From Erythrobacter sp. HKB08 (GTDB lineage: Bacteria > Pseudomonadota > Alphaproteobacteria > Sphingomonadales > Sphingomonadaceae), in the NCBI RefSeq assembly GCF_004114695.1, contig NZ_CP035310.1, forward strand, positions 2,525,501-2,589,500: DNA of 64,000 bases, read 5' to 3'. The notes below the pieces were generated by a model, which searched no databases, was not told the DNA's origin, and worked only from the letters and a program-made list of their open reading frames with translations. A program made the position numbers and the translations under genes. Positions 53,694-61,872 of the stretch are shown one piece after another; the first letter of the stretch is position 1, and each line of letters opens with the position of its first letter.

Positions 53694-54008
53694 ATGGAGC
53701 CAGGACAACTTGCACTGCTGATCCCGATCATCGGCGTGTCGATCCCGATCGTCGCGATCTGGACCAAGCATCGCCAGAAGGTCATCGAGATCCAGATGGA
53801 AGCCACGGCAAGCGCGAGCGCGGAGAAGGCGGCACAATATGCCACCCAGGTCCAGCGCCTCGAAGACCGGGTGCAGGTGCTCGAACGGATCGTCACCGAC
53901 CGCGGCTACGACGTCGCGACCCAGATCGAAGCCCTGCGCGACCAGCGCGAGGTGGAAGGCGCGGACAACGGCGTGCCTCTGAACATGGATAGGAAGGAAA
54001 ACGTATAA
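53694..54008 (+). CDS. PspB-like single-pass membrane coiled-coil protein, array member 1
   Basis: A 104-residue protein. A membrane helix (LALLIPIIGVSIPIVAIW) is followed by a basic turn and a coiled coil with RLEDRVQVLERIVTDRGYDV, then QIEALRD. This is the arrangement of PspB (membrane helix, then R-x3-LE-R-I/L-V motif). The tail NGVPLNMDRKE is shared with array member 2. A strong GGAGGGGG lies before its ATG. Its TAA overlaps the next ATG as TAATG. Cytoplasmic orientation of the coiled coil is assumed from PspB. No function has been shown; a role in Psp signalling or as a membrane adaptor for PspA is inferred. Confidence 0.75.
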   Translation: MEPGQLALLIPIIGVSIPIVAIWTKHRQKVIEIQMEATASASAEKAAQYATQVQRLEDRVQVLERIVTDRGYDVATQIEALRDQREVEGADNGVPLNMDRKENV

Positions 54009-54355
54009 TGGATTTCGGCGGACCAAGTTTTGTCATCGCGATCATCGCGGTCAGCTACGGCGCCTGGATCCTCAACAACTGGATCCGTGCCAAGCACGGG
54101 TACGAGCTGGAGGACGAGTGGGGCGGCAAGAGCAAGCCCAAGGACACCAAGGAAAGCGCCCAGCTGCGCGAGGAAAACGCCGCGCTGCGCGACCAGATCG
54201 ACTCGATGCAGGACCGCATGGTCGTGCTCGAGAAGATCGTGACCGACCGCGGCTACTCGCTGCATGACGAAATCGAGGCGCTGCGCGACAAGCCCGTCGC
54301 AGCCCGCAACGACAGCGGCGTGCCGCTCGACATCACCACCCGGGAGAAGGCATGA
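54008..54355 (+). CDS. PspB-like single-pass membrane coiled-coil protein, array member 2
   Basis: A 115-residue protein. The membrane segment FGGPSFVIAIIAVSYGAWIL is followed by KHGYELEDEWGGKSKPK and then a coiled coil ESAQLREENAALRDQI leading to DRMVVLEKIVTDRGYSLHDE and IEALRD. The C-terminal SGVPLDITTRE matches member 1, while KHGY-LE--WG matches member 3, so this gene is intermediate between its two neighbours. It is joined to member 1 by TAATG and to member 3 by an ATGA overlap. The function is unknown. Confidence 0.75.
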   Translation: MDFGGPSFVIAIIAVSYGAWILNNWIRAKHGYELEDEWGGKSKPKDTKESAQLREENAALRDQIDSMQDRMVVLEKIVTDRGYSLHDEIEALRDKPVAARNDSGVPLDITTREKA

Positions 54356-54696
54356 CCATGGACACCGCAGCACAGATCGCACCCCACCTGCCCTGGATCA
54401 TCGGCGCAGGCCTGGCTCTCGGCGGTGCCGGCATCGCGGGCTGGATCCACACGACCCGGCTCAAGATCAAGCATGGCTATCCGCTGGAAGGCATGTGGGG
54501 CCAGTCGCTCAAGCCGAGCACCGACGGCCAGACTGCCGAACGCGTAAAGCTCCTGACGCATGAGAACGCCGAACTGCGCGCCGAACTCGGTTCGATGAAG
54601 GACCGGCTGGGCAATATCGAGCGCATCGTAACCGACAGCGGCTTCCAGCTGACGCATGAATTCGAGCGTCTGCGTAAAGAGAAGGATGTGAACTGA
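54352..54696 (+). CDS. PspB-like single-pass membrane coiled-coil protein, array member 3
   Basis: A 114-residue protein. A glycine-rich membrane helix (LPWIIGAGLALGGAGIAGWI) is followed by IKHGYPLEGMWGQSLKPS, a block shared with member 2. A coiled coil (ERVKLLTHENAELRAELGSM) leads to the signature DRLGNIERIVTDSGFQL and FERLRK. The start overlaps the member 2 stop by four bases (ATGA) and its stop overlaps the next start as TGATG, so equal translation of neighbours is expected. The GxxxG-type helix could favour tight helix pairing in the membrane. Confidence 0.75.
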   Translation: MTMDTAAQIAPHLPWIIGAGLALGGAGIAGWIHTTRLKIKHGYPLEGMWGQSLKPSTDGQTAERVKLLTHENAELRAELGSMKDRLGNIERIVTDSGFQLTHEFERLRKEKDVN

Positions 54697-54992
54697 TGGG
54701 CGAACTGATGGTAATTTTCGGCTTCGTGATCGTCGCCGTCATGATCGTCACGATCGGCGTCAGCACGATCGTGAACCGTAGCCTCGAACACAAGGAGCGC
54801 ATGGCGGCAACCAAGGGTGCCGGCCAGCAGGGCATCTCGAAAGAGAACTATGTCAAGCTCGAAGAACGCATTCGCGTCCTCGAACGCATCGCGACCGAGA
54901 ACCGCAGCGATCTTGCCGCCCAGATCGAGCAGCTGCGCGATCTCGACACGCTCGAAGACTTCTCGAGCGACCGCCGGGAGACCGCCGCATGA
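54696..54992 (+). CDS. PspB-like single-pass membrane coiled-coil protein, array member 4
   Basis: A 98-residue protein. The membrane helix is LMVIFGFVIVAVMIVTIGVS, followed by NRSLEHKERMAATKG and the signature KLEERIRVLERIATENRSDL with QIEQLRD. The RSLEHKERM stretch after the helix resembles the juxtamembrane region of other short PspB-type proteins. It lacks both the KHGY-LE--WG and GVPL blocks of members 1-3. It is coupled to member 3 by TGATG and to member 5 by ATGA. Confidence 0.75.
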   Translation: MGELMVIFGFVIVAVMIVTIGVSTIVNRSLEHKERMAATKGAGQQGISKENYVKLEERIRVLERIATENRSDLAAQIEQLRDLDTLEDFSSDRRETAA

Positions 54993-55249
54993 GCATCTGG
55001 ACCGCCCTGCTGATCTTCGCGATCGTGATGATCGTCATCGAGCGCAACCGGACGATCCGGAAGCTGAGCGGCGAACATCGCGACCATCACGACGAAGATC
55101 GCCAGCCCCAGGTCGAAGCGAGGGACGACGATACCCAGCGCGAGCTGCAGGAACTTCGCGACCGCGTCAAAGTGCTCGAACGCATCACCGTCGACGGCCG
55201 CGAAGCCAAGGCGATCGCCGACGAAATCGAGAAACTGAGAGACAAGTAA
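54989..55249 (+). CDS. PspB-like single-pass membrane coiled-coil protein, array member 5
   Basis: An 86-residue protein. A short N-terminal membrane helix (IWTALLIFAIVMIVIERNRT) is followed by a His/Asp-rich stretch (GEHRDHHDEDRQPQ) that could bind metal. The coiled-coil signature is ELRDRVKVLERITVDGREAK, ending IADEIEKLRDK. It overlaps member 4 by four bases. The His/Asp segment is unique within the array and marks divergence of this copy. Confidence 0.74.
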   Translation: MSIWTALLIFAIVMIVIERNRTIRKLSGEHRDHHDEDRQPQVEARDDDTQRELQELRDRVKVLERITVDGREAKAIADEIEKLRDK

Positions 55250-55274
55250 GGACACCCGCCAGTTCGGGGAGGAA

Positions 55275-55517
55275 TTGGATATGAGTGAACAGATCATCAT
55301 AGCTGCGGCCACCGTCACCGGCCTCACGATCCTCGCCATGACCGCGATGCGCTGCTGGCAGGGCTGGCTGGCGCTCAAGGAACGCGAGCTCGACCGGGCG
55401 ATCCGCGCCCCGGAAATGGACAACGGCTCTCCCGCCGGTGCAGCTCGCATCGAGATCGCCGATCTCAAGGAACGCATCCGCAAGCTCGAAGCCATCGCGA
55501 GCGGGGTGGATTTGTGA
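55275..55517 (+). CDS. PspB-like single-pass membrane coiled-coil protein, array member 6
   Basis: An 80-residue protein, the last of the array. The membrane helix (EQIIIAAATVTGLTILAMTA) is followed by RCWQGWLALKERELDRAIR, a spacer, and a short signature ADLKERIRKLEAIASGVDL. The typical EALRD end is missing, so it is the most degenerate copy. ATG 55281 is an equally good start and would shorten it by two residues. It has its own GGGGAGG site and is not overlapped with member 5. sufE begins 24 bases after its stop. Confidence 0.72.
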   Translation: MDMSEQIIIAAATVTGLTILAMTAMRCWQGWLALKERELDRAIRAPEMDNGSPAGAARIEIADLKERIRKLEAIASGVDL

Positions 55518-55541
55518 GGCGATGCGCCTACATGGCGCGTC

Positions 55542-55949
55542 ATGAGATCAATCGACGATATCCGTGAGGAGTACGAATTCCTCGAAGGCGACGAACGCTA
55601 TCGCCTGCTGATCGAACTGGGCCGCGAACTCGAGCCCATGCCCGACGCCCTCAAGACCGACGCGACGCTGGTGCGCGGATGTTCGGCAAGCGTCTGGGTC
55701 TATCCCACCGAAAGCGGCGACACGCTGCATTTCCTCGCAGACAGCAATGCAGCCATCACCAAGGGCATCGTCGCGCTGGTGATCTCGGCTGTGCAGGACA
55801 AGCCGGCGAAGGATGTCGCAACGCTCGACATCGAAGGCGAGCTTGCCCCGTTCGACCTCAGGAACCAGCTGTCCTCCAACCGGACGCAGGGCATTCCCAA
55901 CATGATCGCACTGGTGAAGGAACACGCGGCGAGGCTTGCTGCGGCCTGA
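55542..55949 (+). CDS. sufE: SufE family Fe-S cluster sulfur-acceptor protein
   Basis: A 135-residue partner of the cysteine desulfurase SufS, receiving persulfide sulfur for Fe-S cluster assembly. The acceptor Cys47 lies in LVRGCSASVWVYP, the family's hallmark. The N-terminal helix (DIREEYEFLEGDERYRLLIE) and C-terminal NMIALVKEHAARLAA are normal. No other suf genes are near. It follows the PspB-like array by 24 bases and may be on the same transcript or have its own promoter. Confidence 0.94.
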   Translation: MRSIDDIREEYEFLEGDERYRLLIELGRELEPMPDALKTDATLVRGCSASVWVYPTESGDTLHFLADSNAAITKGIVALVISAVQDKPAKDVATLDIEGELAPFDLRNQLSSNRTQGIPNMIALVKEHAARLAAA

Positions 55950-55950
55950 G

Positions 55951-56298
55951 ATGCGCACGCTCTACCTTGTTTGCGGCATCTTCTTCGTAGTGCTCGGCGC
56001 GATCGGCGCCTTCATGCCGATCATGCCGACCGTCCCGTTCCTGCTCGTGGCAGTCTACTGCTTCGCGCGCAGCAACCCGGAATGGGAGCGCAAGATCCTC
56101 GACCATCCGACCTGGGGGCCCCAAGTGCGCGACTGGACGGAGCGCCGGGCGATCTCGCGCCGCGCGAAGATCATGGCCATCGGCGCAATGAGCGTCGGCG
56201 CGGTCTTCACCTGGTACACCCTCGGGCACCCGTGGTACTGGATTTCAATCGCTATCCTGGTTGTCGCCGGCAGCTGGATCGCGACCCGCAACGAATAG
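55951..56298 (+). CDS. DUF454 / YbaN family inner-membrane protein
   Basis: A 115-residue protein with three hydrophobic helices. The DUF454 pattern is clear: FFVVLGAIGAFMPIMPTVPF, then VAVYCFARSNPEWERKILDH and RRAISRRAKIMAIGAMSVGA. The family is widespread and uncharacterised. Its ATG lies one base after the sufE stop, so the two are translationally coupled; an earlier in-frame ATG (55936) lies inside sufE. Confidence 0.9.
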   Translation: MRTLYLVCGIFFVVLGAIGAFMPIMPTVPFLLVAVYCFARSNPEWERKILDHPTWGPQVRDWTERRAISRRAKIMAIGAMSVGAVFTWYTLGHPWYWISIAILVVAGSWIATRNE

Positions 56299-56301
56299 GC
56301 T

Positions 56302-56820
56302 TCAGGCCCCGGCGCTCTCGCGCACGACGGCAATGCCTGCTTCGCGCTGCCGCTTGAGTTCGGCTTTCAGCTTTGCCGGATCGCGCGCGAATACGAAGCC
56401 GAAGCTGACCCCGCCTTCCTTGCCGATCGTCGCATGGTGCAGCTTGTGCGCCTGCACCAGCCGCTTCGCGTAGCCACGCTTGGGCACCCAGCGGAAATAG
56501 CGCTGGTGGACGAGACCGTCGTGAACCAGCGTGTAGATGATCCCGTAGAAGAGGATGCCGAGCCCGATCCAGGTGCCCGGCCACCAGGCGGAAGCGCCCA
56601 TGACGAGCGGGCTGCCGAGCGCAAACATCGAGATGCTCATCGCCGCGCCGACGATGGCATAGAGATCGTTCTTCTCGAGCACATTGTCGTGCGGCTCATG
56701 GTGGTCGCGGTGCCACGCCCAGCCGAAGCCGTGCATGATGTACTTATGGCTGGCCCACGCGACCCACTCCATCGCGAAGACGGTGGCAATGACGATCAGG
56801 GCTGGCAGCAGGATGTCCAT
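56302..56820 (-). CDS. crtZ: Beta-carotene hydroxylase CrtZ
   Basis: A 172-residue membrane di-iron hydroxylase adding 3-hydroxyl groups to beta-carotene rings to give zeaxanthin. The histidine boxes are complete: HKYIMH (residues 25-30), HRDHH (37-41), HDGLVHQRY and HKLHH. The membrane segments between them and the length are normal for CrtZ. Other crt genes are not in the window. It fits the yellow-orange pigmentation of Erythrobacter-type bacteria. It is followed by the convergent DUF454 gene four bases away. Confidence 0.94.
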   Translation of the reverse strand: MDILLPALIVIATVFAMEWVAWASHKYIMHGFGWAWHRDHHEPHDNVLEKNDLYAIVGAAMSISMFALGSPLVMGASAWWPGTWIGLGILFYGIIYTLVHDGLVHQRYFRWVPKRGYAKRLVQAHKLHHATIGKEGGVSFGFVFARDPAKLKAELKRQREAGIAVVRESAGA

Positions 56821-56838
56821 GGTGTGGACGATTATAGG

Positions 56839-57240
56839 TCAATCGTCCTTGGGAAAAAAGAACCGCGACACTTCTTCGCCGATGCGTGCCGGGCGCAGGG
56901 TTTCCGCGTCGATGCAGCACCAGGCGCTTTGTACTTCGGCAAGAACGTCTTCGCCGCGCTGGATGACCGTGCGGTAGAACGCACGCGCGCCCTTGATGCT
57001 TTCGAGCACGGTTTCGGCGATCACGTCGTCTTCGAGGAAGGCGGGCTTGCGATAGGTGATCTCGTGCTTGAGCGCGACCCACGCCTTGCTCGCCACTTCT
57101 TCCGCCGGGGCAAGCTTGCGCCAGTGCGCGAGCACGGCGTCCTGCACCCAGCCGAGGTAGCGGGCATTGTTCACGTGCCCCATGAAATCGATATCACCGG
57201 GCACGACCTTGATCGGAAAGGCGAAAGGCTTTGCTGACAT
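56839..57240 (-). CDS. Acyl-CoA thioesterase (YbgC/FadM-type hotdog protein)
   Basis: A 133-residue 4-hydroxybenzoyl-CoA-type thioesterase. The catalytic aspartate appears in VVPGDIDFMGHVNNARYLGW, the family's D-x-x-x-H-V-N-N motif. WVALKHEITYRKPAFLEDDV and RAFYRTVIQRGEDVLAEVQS are the following beta strands. It lies 18 bases before crtZ and is probably cotranscribed, although there is no biochemical link. The substrate chain length is unknown. Confidence 0.9.
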   Translation of the reverse strand: MSAKPFAFPIKVVPGDIDFMGHVNNARYLGWVQDAVLAHWRKLAPAEEVASKAWVALKHEITYRKPAFLEDDVIAETVLESIKGARAFYRTVIQRGEDVLAEVQSAWCCIDAETLRPARIGEEVSRFFFPKDD

Positions 57241-57425
57241 GCGTGTCAGTTAGCATCGGATGTCTTTCATTTCCATGACCCCGCAGCAGGAAATTTCACC
57301 GGGTGGCTTTCGGAGCACAGAAAAATGTTTCGCATCGCCCAAGCTGACAGCCTTGTTTTGCGATCGTTCAGATAAGTGCGCTATTTTATGAACATGTGGA
57401 CGACACGGATAACAAGGAAACTACC

Positions 57426-57866
57426 ATGCACAAGTCAACCAAGCTGATCGCCGCCGGGCTCGCACTTCCCATCGCCCTCGGCCTCTCGATTCCCGCGAAC
57501 GCCGCACCGCGCGGCCACTGGGACAATGGTTACGAGCAGAATTATCGCGGAGACCGCTCCTATCACCGCGGCTATTCCGACCCGCGCATCGAGCGCCGGA
57601 TCGACCGCCTCGCACGCGACATCCGCATTGCAATGCGCAATGGCGAGATCGACCGCTGGCAGGCCCGCCAGGTCCGCGAACGCCTGCGCACCGTCGAGCG
57701 CAGCTATGCAGCCTTCGCCCGCAACGGCCTTTCGCGCCGCGACGTGCGCACCATCAACTGGCGCATCGACCAGGCTTATGACGCGCTTTCCGAGGCCCGT
57801 TATCGCAGCGCCTATCGCGGTCACGACCGTTACGACCGCCGCTACGATCGTCGCGGACGCTATTAA
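57426..57866 (+). CDS. Secreted Arg/Tyr-rich protein of unknown function
   Basis: A 146-residue exported protein. The signal peptide is KLIAAGLALPIALGLSIPANA, followed by an Arg/Tyr/Gly-rich stretch (GYEQNYRGDRSYHRGYSD), a helical middle (RIERRIDRLARDIRIAMRNG, WQARQVRERLRTVERSYAAF) and a Tyr/Arg tail (YRGHDRYDRRYDRRGRY). Similar basic secreted proteins are frequent in sphingomonads, often uncharacterised. The 185-base AT-richer region upstream probably holds its own promoter. A cationic periplasmic or surface role is likely but unspecified. Confidence 0.72.
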   Translation: MHKSTKLIAAGLALPIALGLSIPANAAPRGHWDNGYEQNYRGDRSYHRGYSDPRIERRIDRLARDIRIAMRNGEIDRWQARQVRERLRTVERSYAAFARNGLSRRDVRTINWRIDQAYDALSEARYRSAYRGHDRYDRRYDRRGRY

Positions 57867-57951
57867 TCCGAGGGGCTGAAAGCCTCACGCCAAGCGGGCA
57901 GAAGTTTTCCTCCCTTGCCCGATAGGGGGCGGCGGCCATAGGCATCGTGCC

Positions 57952-59385
57952 ATGGCCAGCCGCCCCCGCACTCTTTACGACAAGATCTGGGATGCCCACG
58001 TCGTCGAAACGCGCGACGATGGCACCAGCCTTCTCTTCATCGACCGGCACCTCGTCCACGAGGTTACCAGCCCGCAGGCTTTCGAAGCGCTGCGCGCTGC
58101 AGGACGCCCCGTCAGGCGCCCCGACCTGACCCTCGCGGTGCCCGACCACAACCTGCCGACAACCCCGCGGCTCGATGCCACTGGCAATCGCATCCCGATC
58201 GCCGATCCGCAAAGCGCGCAGCAGCTCGCCGCCCTCGAACGCAACGCGCCCGATTTCGGCATCCGCTACATCGATGCGAGCGCGCCGCAGCAGGGCATCG
58301 TCCATGTCGTCGGGCCGGAGCAGGGCTTCTCGCTTCCCGGCAGCACGATCGTGTGCGGCGACAGCCACACGGCTGCCCATGGCGGGATCGGCGCACTCGC
58401 TTTCGGCATCGGCACTAGCGAGGTCGAGCATGTGCTCGCCACCCAGACGCTCCAGCTGAAGAAATCGAAAGCGATGGAAATCCGCGTCGAGGGCGAACTT
58501 TCGCCCGGCGTTACGGCCAAGGACCTGATCCTCCACATCATCGGCCGGATCGGGACGGCTGGCGGCACCGGACACGTCATCGAATATCGCGGAGCCGTGT
58601 TCGAGGCGATGAGCGTCGAAGCGCGCCTGACCGTGTGCAACATGAGCATCGAGGCGGGCGCGCGTGCCGGCCTGATCGCTCCCGACGAGACGGTTTTCCG
58701 CTATCTCAAGGGCAGGCCCTACACGCCGACCGGCGAGAACTGGGATCGCGCGCTCGCCTGGTGGAAGACGCTCCATACCGACGAGGGCGCGGTGTTCGAC
58801 AAAACCGTCATCATCCAGGCGAGCGATGTCGAACCGACCGTGACCTGGGGCACCAGCCCGGAAGACACTGCGCCGATCGGCGGCACGATCCCCGCACCCG
58901 AAAGCTTCGCCGACCCCTCGAAACAGGAAGCTGCGCGCAAGAGCCTCGAATACATGGGCCTCGAAGCGGGCCAGAAGCTGTCCGACGTCGAGGTGCAGAC
59001 CGTCTTCATCGGCAGCTGTACCAACAGCCGTATCGAGGACCTGCGTGCCGCCGCCGAAGTGCTGCGCGGCCGCAAGAAGGCGGACAATGTCCACTGGGCC
59101 ATCGTCGTCCCCGGCTCCGGCCTCGTTAAGCAGCAGGCCGAAGAGGAAGGGCTCGACAAGGTTTTCATCGAAGCCGGCCTCGAATGGCGCGAGCCCGGGT
59201 GCTCGGCCTGTCTCGGCATGAACCCCGACAAAGTGCCGCCCGGCGACCGCTGCGCTTCCACCTCCAACCGCAATTTCGTCGGCCGGCAGGGACCGGGTGC
59301 ACGCACGCACCTGATGAGCCCCGCCATGGCCGCCGCCGCCGCCGTCACCGGGAAACTCACCGATGTCCGTGAACTTGTTGGCTGA
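57952..59385 (+). CDS. leuC: 3-isopropylmalate dehydratase large subunit
   Basis: A 477-residue [4Fe-4S] aconitase-family enzyme that isomerises 2- to 3-isopropylmalate in leucine synthesis. The cluster cysteines are in [16 protein letters not shown] and [33 protein letters not shown]-like substrate residues are seen as [18 protein letters not shown]. The gene is separated from leuD by one tiny ORF. No leucine attenuator peptide is evident upstream. Confidence 0.98.
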   Translation: MASRPRTLYDKIWDAHVVETRDDGTSLLFIDRHLVHEVTSPQAFEALRAAGRPVRRPDLTLAVPDHNLPTTPRLDATGNRIPIADPQSAQQLAALERNAPDFGIRYIDASAPQQGIVHVVGPEQGFSLPGSTIVCGDSHTAAHGGIGALAFGIGTSEVEHVLATQTLQLKKSKAMEIRVEGELSPGVTAKDLILHIIGRIGTAGGTGHVIEYRGAVFEAMSVEARLTVCNMSIEAGARAGLIAPDETVFRYLKGRPYTPTGENWDRALAWWKTLHTDEGAVFDKTVIIQASDVEPTVTWGTSPEDTAPIGGTIPAPESFADPSKQEAARKSLEYMGLEAGQKLSDVEVQTVFIGSCTNSRIEDLRAAAEVLRGRKKADNVHWAIVVPGSGLVKQQAEEEGLDKVFIEAGLEWREPGCSACLGMNPDKVPPGDRCASTSNRNFVGRQGPGARTHLMSPAMAAAAAVTGKLTDVRELVG

Positions 59386-59426
59386 GATGGCTTGCAAGCC
59401 CGCCCCGCGCATCCCATGAGGTTGTC

Positions 59427-59600
59427 ATGACCAAGAAAATCACAGGCAAGGCCGCCATCGCCGCAGGTGCGATCGGCTCCGCCGCTATCGCCGCAGCGCT
59501 GCTCTATGCGAACCGCCGCAAGGACAAGTCCGGGGGCAAGCCGCCCAAGACCTCGACCGCGCCGCATACGCCCACAGGCGAGCCGCCCGAAACGGACTGA
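59427..59600 (+). CDS. 57-residue membrane protein between leuC and leuD
   Basis: A small gene with ATG 59427 and a TGA overlapping the leuD ATG as TGATG. The peptide has a basic N-terminus ([10 protein letters not shown]), one alanine-rich hydrophobic helix ([20 protein letters not shown]) and a Lys/Pro/Thr-rich tail ([17 protein letters not shown]). The overlap with leuD argues for translation. Its location in the leucine operon may only serve coupling. No known family is recognised. Confidence 0.55.
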   Translation: MTKKITGKAAIAAGAIGSAAIAAALLYANRRKDKSGGKPPKTSTAPHTPTGEPPETD

Positions 59601-60205
59601 TGAAAGCAGTCTCGACCATCGAAGGGCGCGCGATTCCCTATGGCGCGAAGAACGTCGACACCGACGTGATCATCCCGGCCAAATGGCTCAAGACCATTTC
59701 GCGAGAGGGACTGGGCGAAGGGGCGTTTGAGAGCGTCCGTGCAAATCCGGACAACGTGTTCGACGATCCCGAATACGCCGGCGCGCCGATCCTGATCGCG
59801 GGCGACAATTTCGGCTGCGGATCGAGCCGCGAGCATGCCGCTTGGGCGCTGCTCGACCTCGGCATTACCGCCGTCATCGCGCCGAGCTTCTCCGACATCT
59901 TCTCGGGCAATGCCTTCAAGAACGGCATCCTTGCCGTCGCGCTACCGCAGGAGCAGGTCGACCGCCTGCTGGAGGTCGCGCGCGAGCATCCGATCAACAT
60001 CGATCTCGAAAGCCAGACGGTGACAACGCCGTTCCAGGACCGATTTGCCTTCGACATCGACCCGTTCCGCAAGCACTGCCTGCTGAACGGTCTCGACGAA
60101 ATCGGCCTCACGCTCGAGCGGGAGGCATCCATCACGACATACGAACAGCGCCAGGCACGCGACATGCCATGGCTCGCACAAGGAACAGGGGAGAAAGCCG
60201 CATGA
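59600..60205 (+). CDS. leuD: 3-isopropylmalate dehydratase small subunit
   Basis: A 201-residue swivel-domain partner of LeuC. The characteristic [18 protein letters not shown] is near residue 73, with [20 protein letters not shown]-like N-terminus ([20 protein letters not shown]) and [19 protein letters not shown]. It is translationally coupled to the small ORF upstream (TGATG) and to the quinone oxidoreductase downstream (ATGA). Confidence 0.98.
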   Translation: MKAVSTIEGRAIPYGAKNVDTDVIIPAKWLKTISREGLGEGAFESVRANPDNVFDDPEYAGAPILIAGDNFGCGSSREHAAWALLDLGITAVIAPSFSDIFSGNAFKNGILAVALPQEQVDRLLEVAREHPINIDLESQTVTTPFQDRFAFDIDPFRKHCLLNGLDEIGLTLEREASITTYEQRQARDMPWLAQGTGEKAA

Positions 60206-61200
60206 AGGCTCTACGCACGCACGCAGTCGGTGGTCCGGAAACGCTCACGCTCGACGAGGTGGAGGTTCCCACCCCCGGCAAGGGCGAAGTGCTGGTCGAC
60301 GTGAAGGCCTGCGCGATCAACTACCCCGACACGCTGATGATCCGCGACCTCTACCAGTTCAAGCCGGAGCGTCCCTATTCGCCCGGCGGCGAGATCGCAG
60401 GCGTGATCGAGGCTGTCGGCGAAGGCGTCGAAGGCTATTCGGTCGGCGACAAGGTCATGGCCGGTATCGGCAACGGCGGCCTTGCCGAGAAGGTCGTCGT
60501 CCCGGCGAACCGCATGTTCCCGGTGCCTGACGGCGTTGCCTTCGAGAAAGCGGCCTCGCTGCTGATGACCTACGGCACGACGATCCACGGGCTGAAGGAC
60601 CGCGGCCACATCAAGGAAGGCGATACGGTCCTCGTCCTTGGCGCGGCAGGCGGCGTCGGCCTCTCGGCAGTCGAACTTGCCAAGGCATTCGGTGCGCGCG
60701 TCGTCGCTGCCGTCTCCAGCGAGGAAAAGGGCGAAGTCGCGAAGAAGGCCGGTGCCGACGAGGTCGTGATCTATCCCAAGACCGAAATGGACAAGGATGC
60801 GTCCAAGGCGCTCGCCAACGCCTTCAAGGCGGCCTGCGGCCCCGAAGGCGCGAACATCGTCTACGACATCGTGGGCGGCCAGTATTCCGAGCCGGCGCTG
60901 CGTTCGATCGCCTGGGAAGGCAAGTTCCTCGTCGTCGGCTTCCCGGCCGGTATCGCCAAGATGCCGCTCAATCTCACCCTCCTGAAAAGCTGCGATATCG
61001 CCGGCGTTTTCTGGGGCGCCTTCACGGCGCGCGAGCCGGTCAAGTTCCGCGAGCAGGTCGAGGAACTGTTCGACCTGATGAAGGCCGGAAAGATCGACCC
61101 GCTGGTGTCGGAAACCTTCCCGCTCGAACGCGGCGGCGATGCGATCGCCAAGCTCGAAAACCGCCAGGCGGTCGGCAAGCTCGTGGTGACGATGGACTGA
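60202..61200 (+). CDS. NADPH:quinone oxidoreductase family protein (zinc-free MDR)
   Basis: A 332-residue medium-chain reductase without zinc ligands. The N-terminal GroES-like domain includes [18 protein letters not shown] and [20 protein letters not shown]. The NADPH motif is [20 protein letters not shown]. It corresponds to QOR/zeta-crystallin-type enzymes that reduce quinones or enones and protect against reactive electrophiles. The start overlaps the leuD stop by four bases (ATGA), so it is expressed with the leucine genes, although it has no known role there. Confidence 0.93.
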   Translation: MKALRTHAVGGPETLTLDEVEVPTPGKGEVLVDVKACAINYPDTLMIRDLYQFKPERPYSPGGEIAGVIEAVGEGVEGYSVGDKVMAGIGNGGLAEKVVVPANRMFPVPDGVAFEKAASLLMTYGTTIHGLKDRGHIKEGDTVLVLGAAGGVGLSAVELAKAFGARVVAAVSSEEKGEVAKKAGADEVVIYPKTEMDKDASKALANAFKAACGPEGANIVYDIVGGQYSEPALRSIAWEGKFLVVGFPAGIAKMPLNLTLLKSCDIAGVFWGAFTAREPVKFREQVEELFDLMKAGKIDPLVSETFPLERGGDAIAKLENRQAVGKLVVTMD

Positions 61201-61278
61201 CAGGGCTAGAAAGCTGCTTGCCCGCAAGGGGGCAGCGCCCTATTTCGAAGGGGATATCCATTCCCCCGAGAGGACAAA

Positions 61279-61602
61279 ATGACCGATTTCAAGGACCGCG
61301 AACGCGCCGAAGAAGCCAAGTTCGCGATGGACGAGGACACTGCTTTTCGCGTTGCGGCACGTCGCAACCGCCTGCTCGGCCACTGGGCCGCAGAGAAGAT
61401 GAACCTCACCCCGGAAGAAACCGACGCCTATGCCAAGGCCGTCGTGCAGGCCGATTTCGAGGAAGCCGGTGACGAAGACGTCATCCGCAAGCTCCTCGGC
61501 GACCTGACCGCTGCCGGTGTCGAGATCGACGAGGCTGGCGTTCGCGCCGCGCTCGAAGAAAAGGCGATCGAGGCCAAGCGCCAGTTCATGAGCGAGAGCT
61601 GA
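61279..61602 (+). CDS. DUF1476 protein, ATP synthase inhibitor zeta-subunit homologue
   Basis: A 107-residue helical protein of the alphaproteobacterial DUF1476 family. In Paracoccus the homologous zeta subunit blocks rotation of the F1 ATPase. The family N-terminus TDFKDRERAEEAKFAMDEDT and following FRVAARRNRLLGHWAAEKM and VIRKLLGDLTAAGVEIDE are present. In some members the N-terminal inhibitory segment is weak, so activity cannot be assumed. It is five bases upstream of a BolA gene. Confidence 0.92.
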   Translation: MTDFKDRERAEEAKFAMDEDTAFRVAARRNRLLGHWAAEKMNLTPEETDAYAKAVVQADFEEAGDEDVIRKLLGDLTAAGVEIDEAGVRAALEEKAIEAKRQFMSES

Positions 61603-61606
61603 TCCG

Positions 61607-61849
61607 ATGCCGATGGCGGCAGAGGACATCGTTTCGATGATCAAGGACGCGCTTCCGGGCGCGGAAGTCGAAATGCGCGACCTGGCGGGCGACAACGACC
61701 ATTGGGCAGCCAAGGTCGTCGCCCCGCAGTTCGCGGGCAAGACGCGCGTGCAGCAGCACAAGATGGTCTATGAAGCGCTCGGCGGGAAGATGGGCGGCAC
61801 GCTGCATGCCTTGCAACTGACCACCCAAGTCCCCACTTCCGGCGCGTAA
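61607..61849 (+). CDS. BolA family protein
   Basis: An 80-residue protein of the BolA/IbaG class. Family residues include DALPGAEVEMRDLAGDNDHW and VVAPQFAGKTRVQQHKMVYE with the conserved His, and a C-terminal MGGTLHALQLTTQVP. Proteins of this kind bind [2Fe-2S] clusters together with monothiol glutaredoxins; the glutaredoxin gene is 23 bases downstream, which supports a joint role in Fe-S trafficking or iron sensing. Confidence 0.94.
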   Translation: MPMAAEDIVSMIKDALPGAEVEMRDLAGDNDHWAAKVVAPQFAGKTRVQQHKMVYEALGGKMGGTLHALQLTTQVPTSGA

Positions 61850-61872
61850 ACGAAATTCAGACGGAAAATCCT

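Noticed and set aside
57867-57951. Leucine attenuator upstream of leuC
   Set aside because: No short peptide frame with a run of leucine codons and no terminator/antiterminator pair can be seen.
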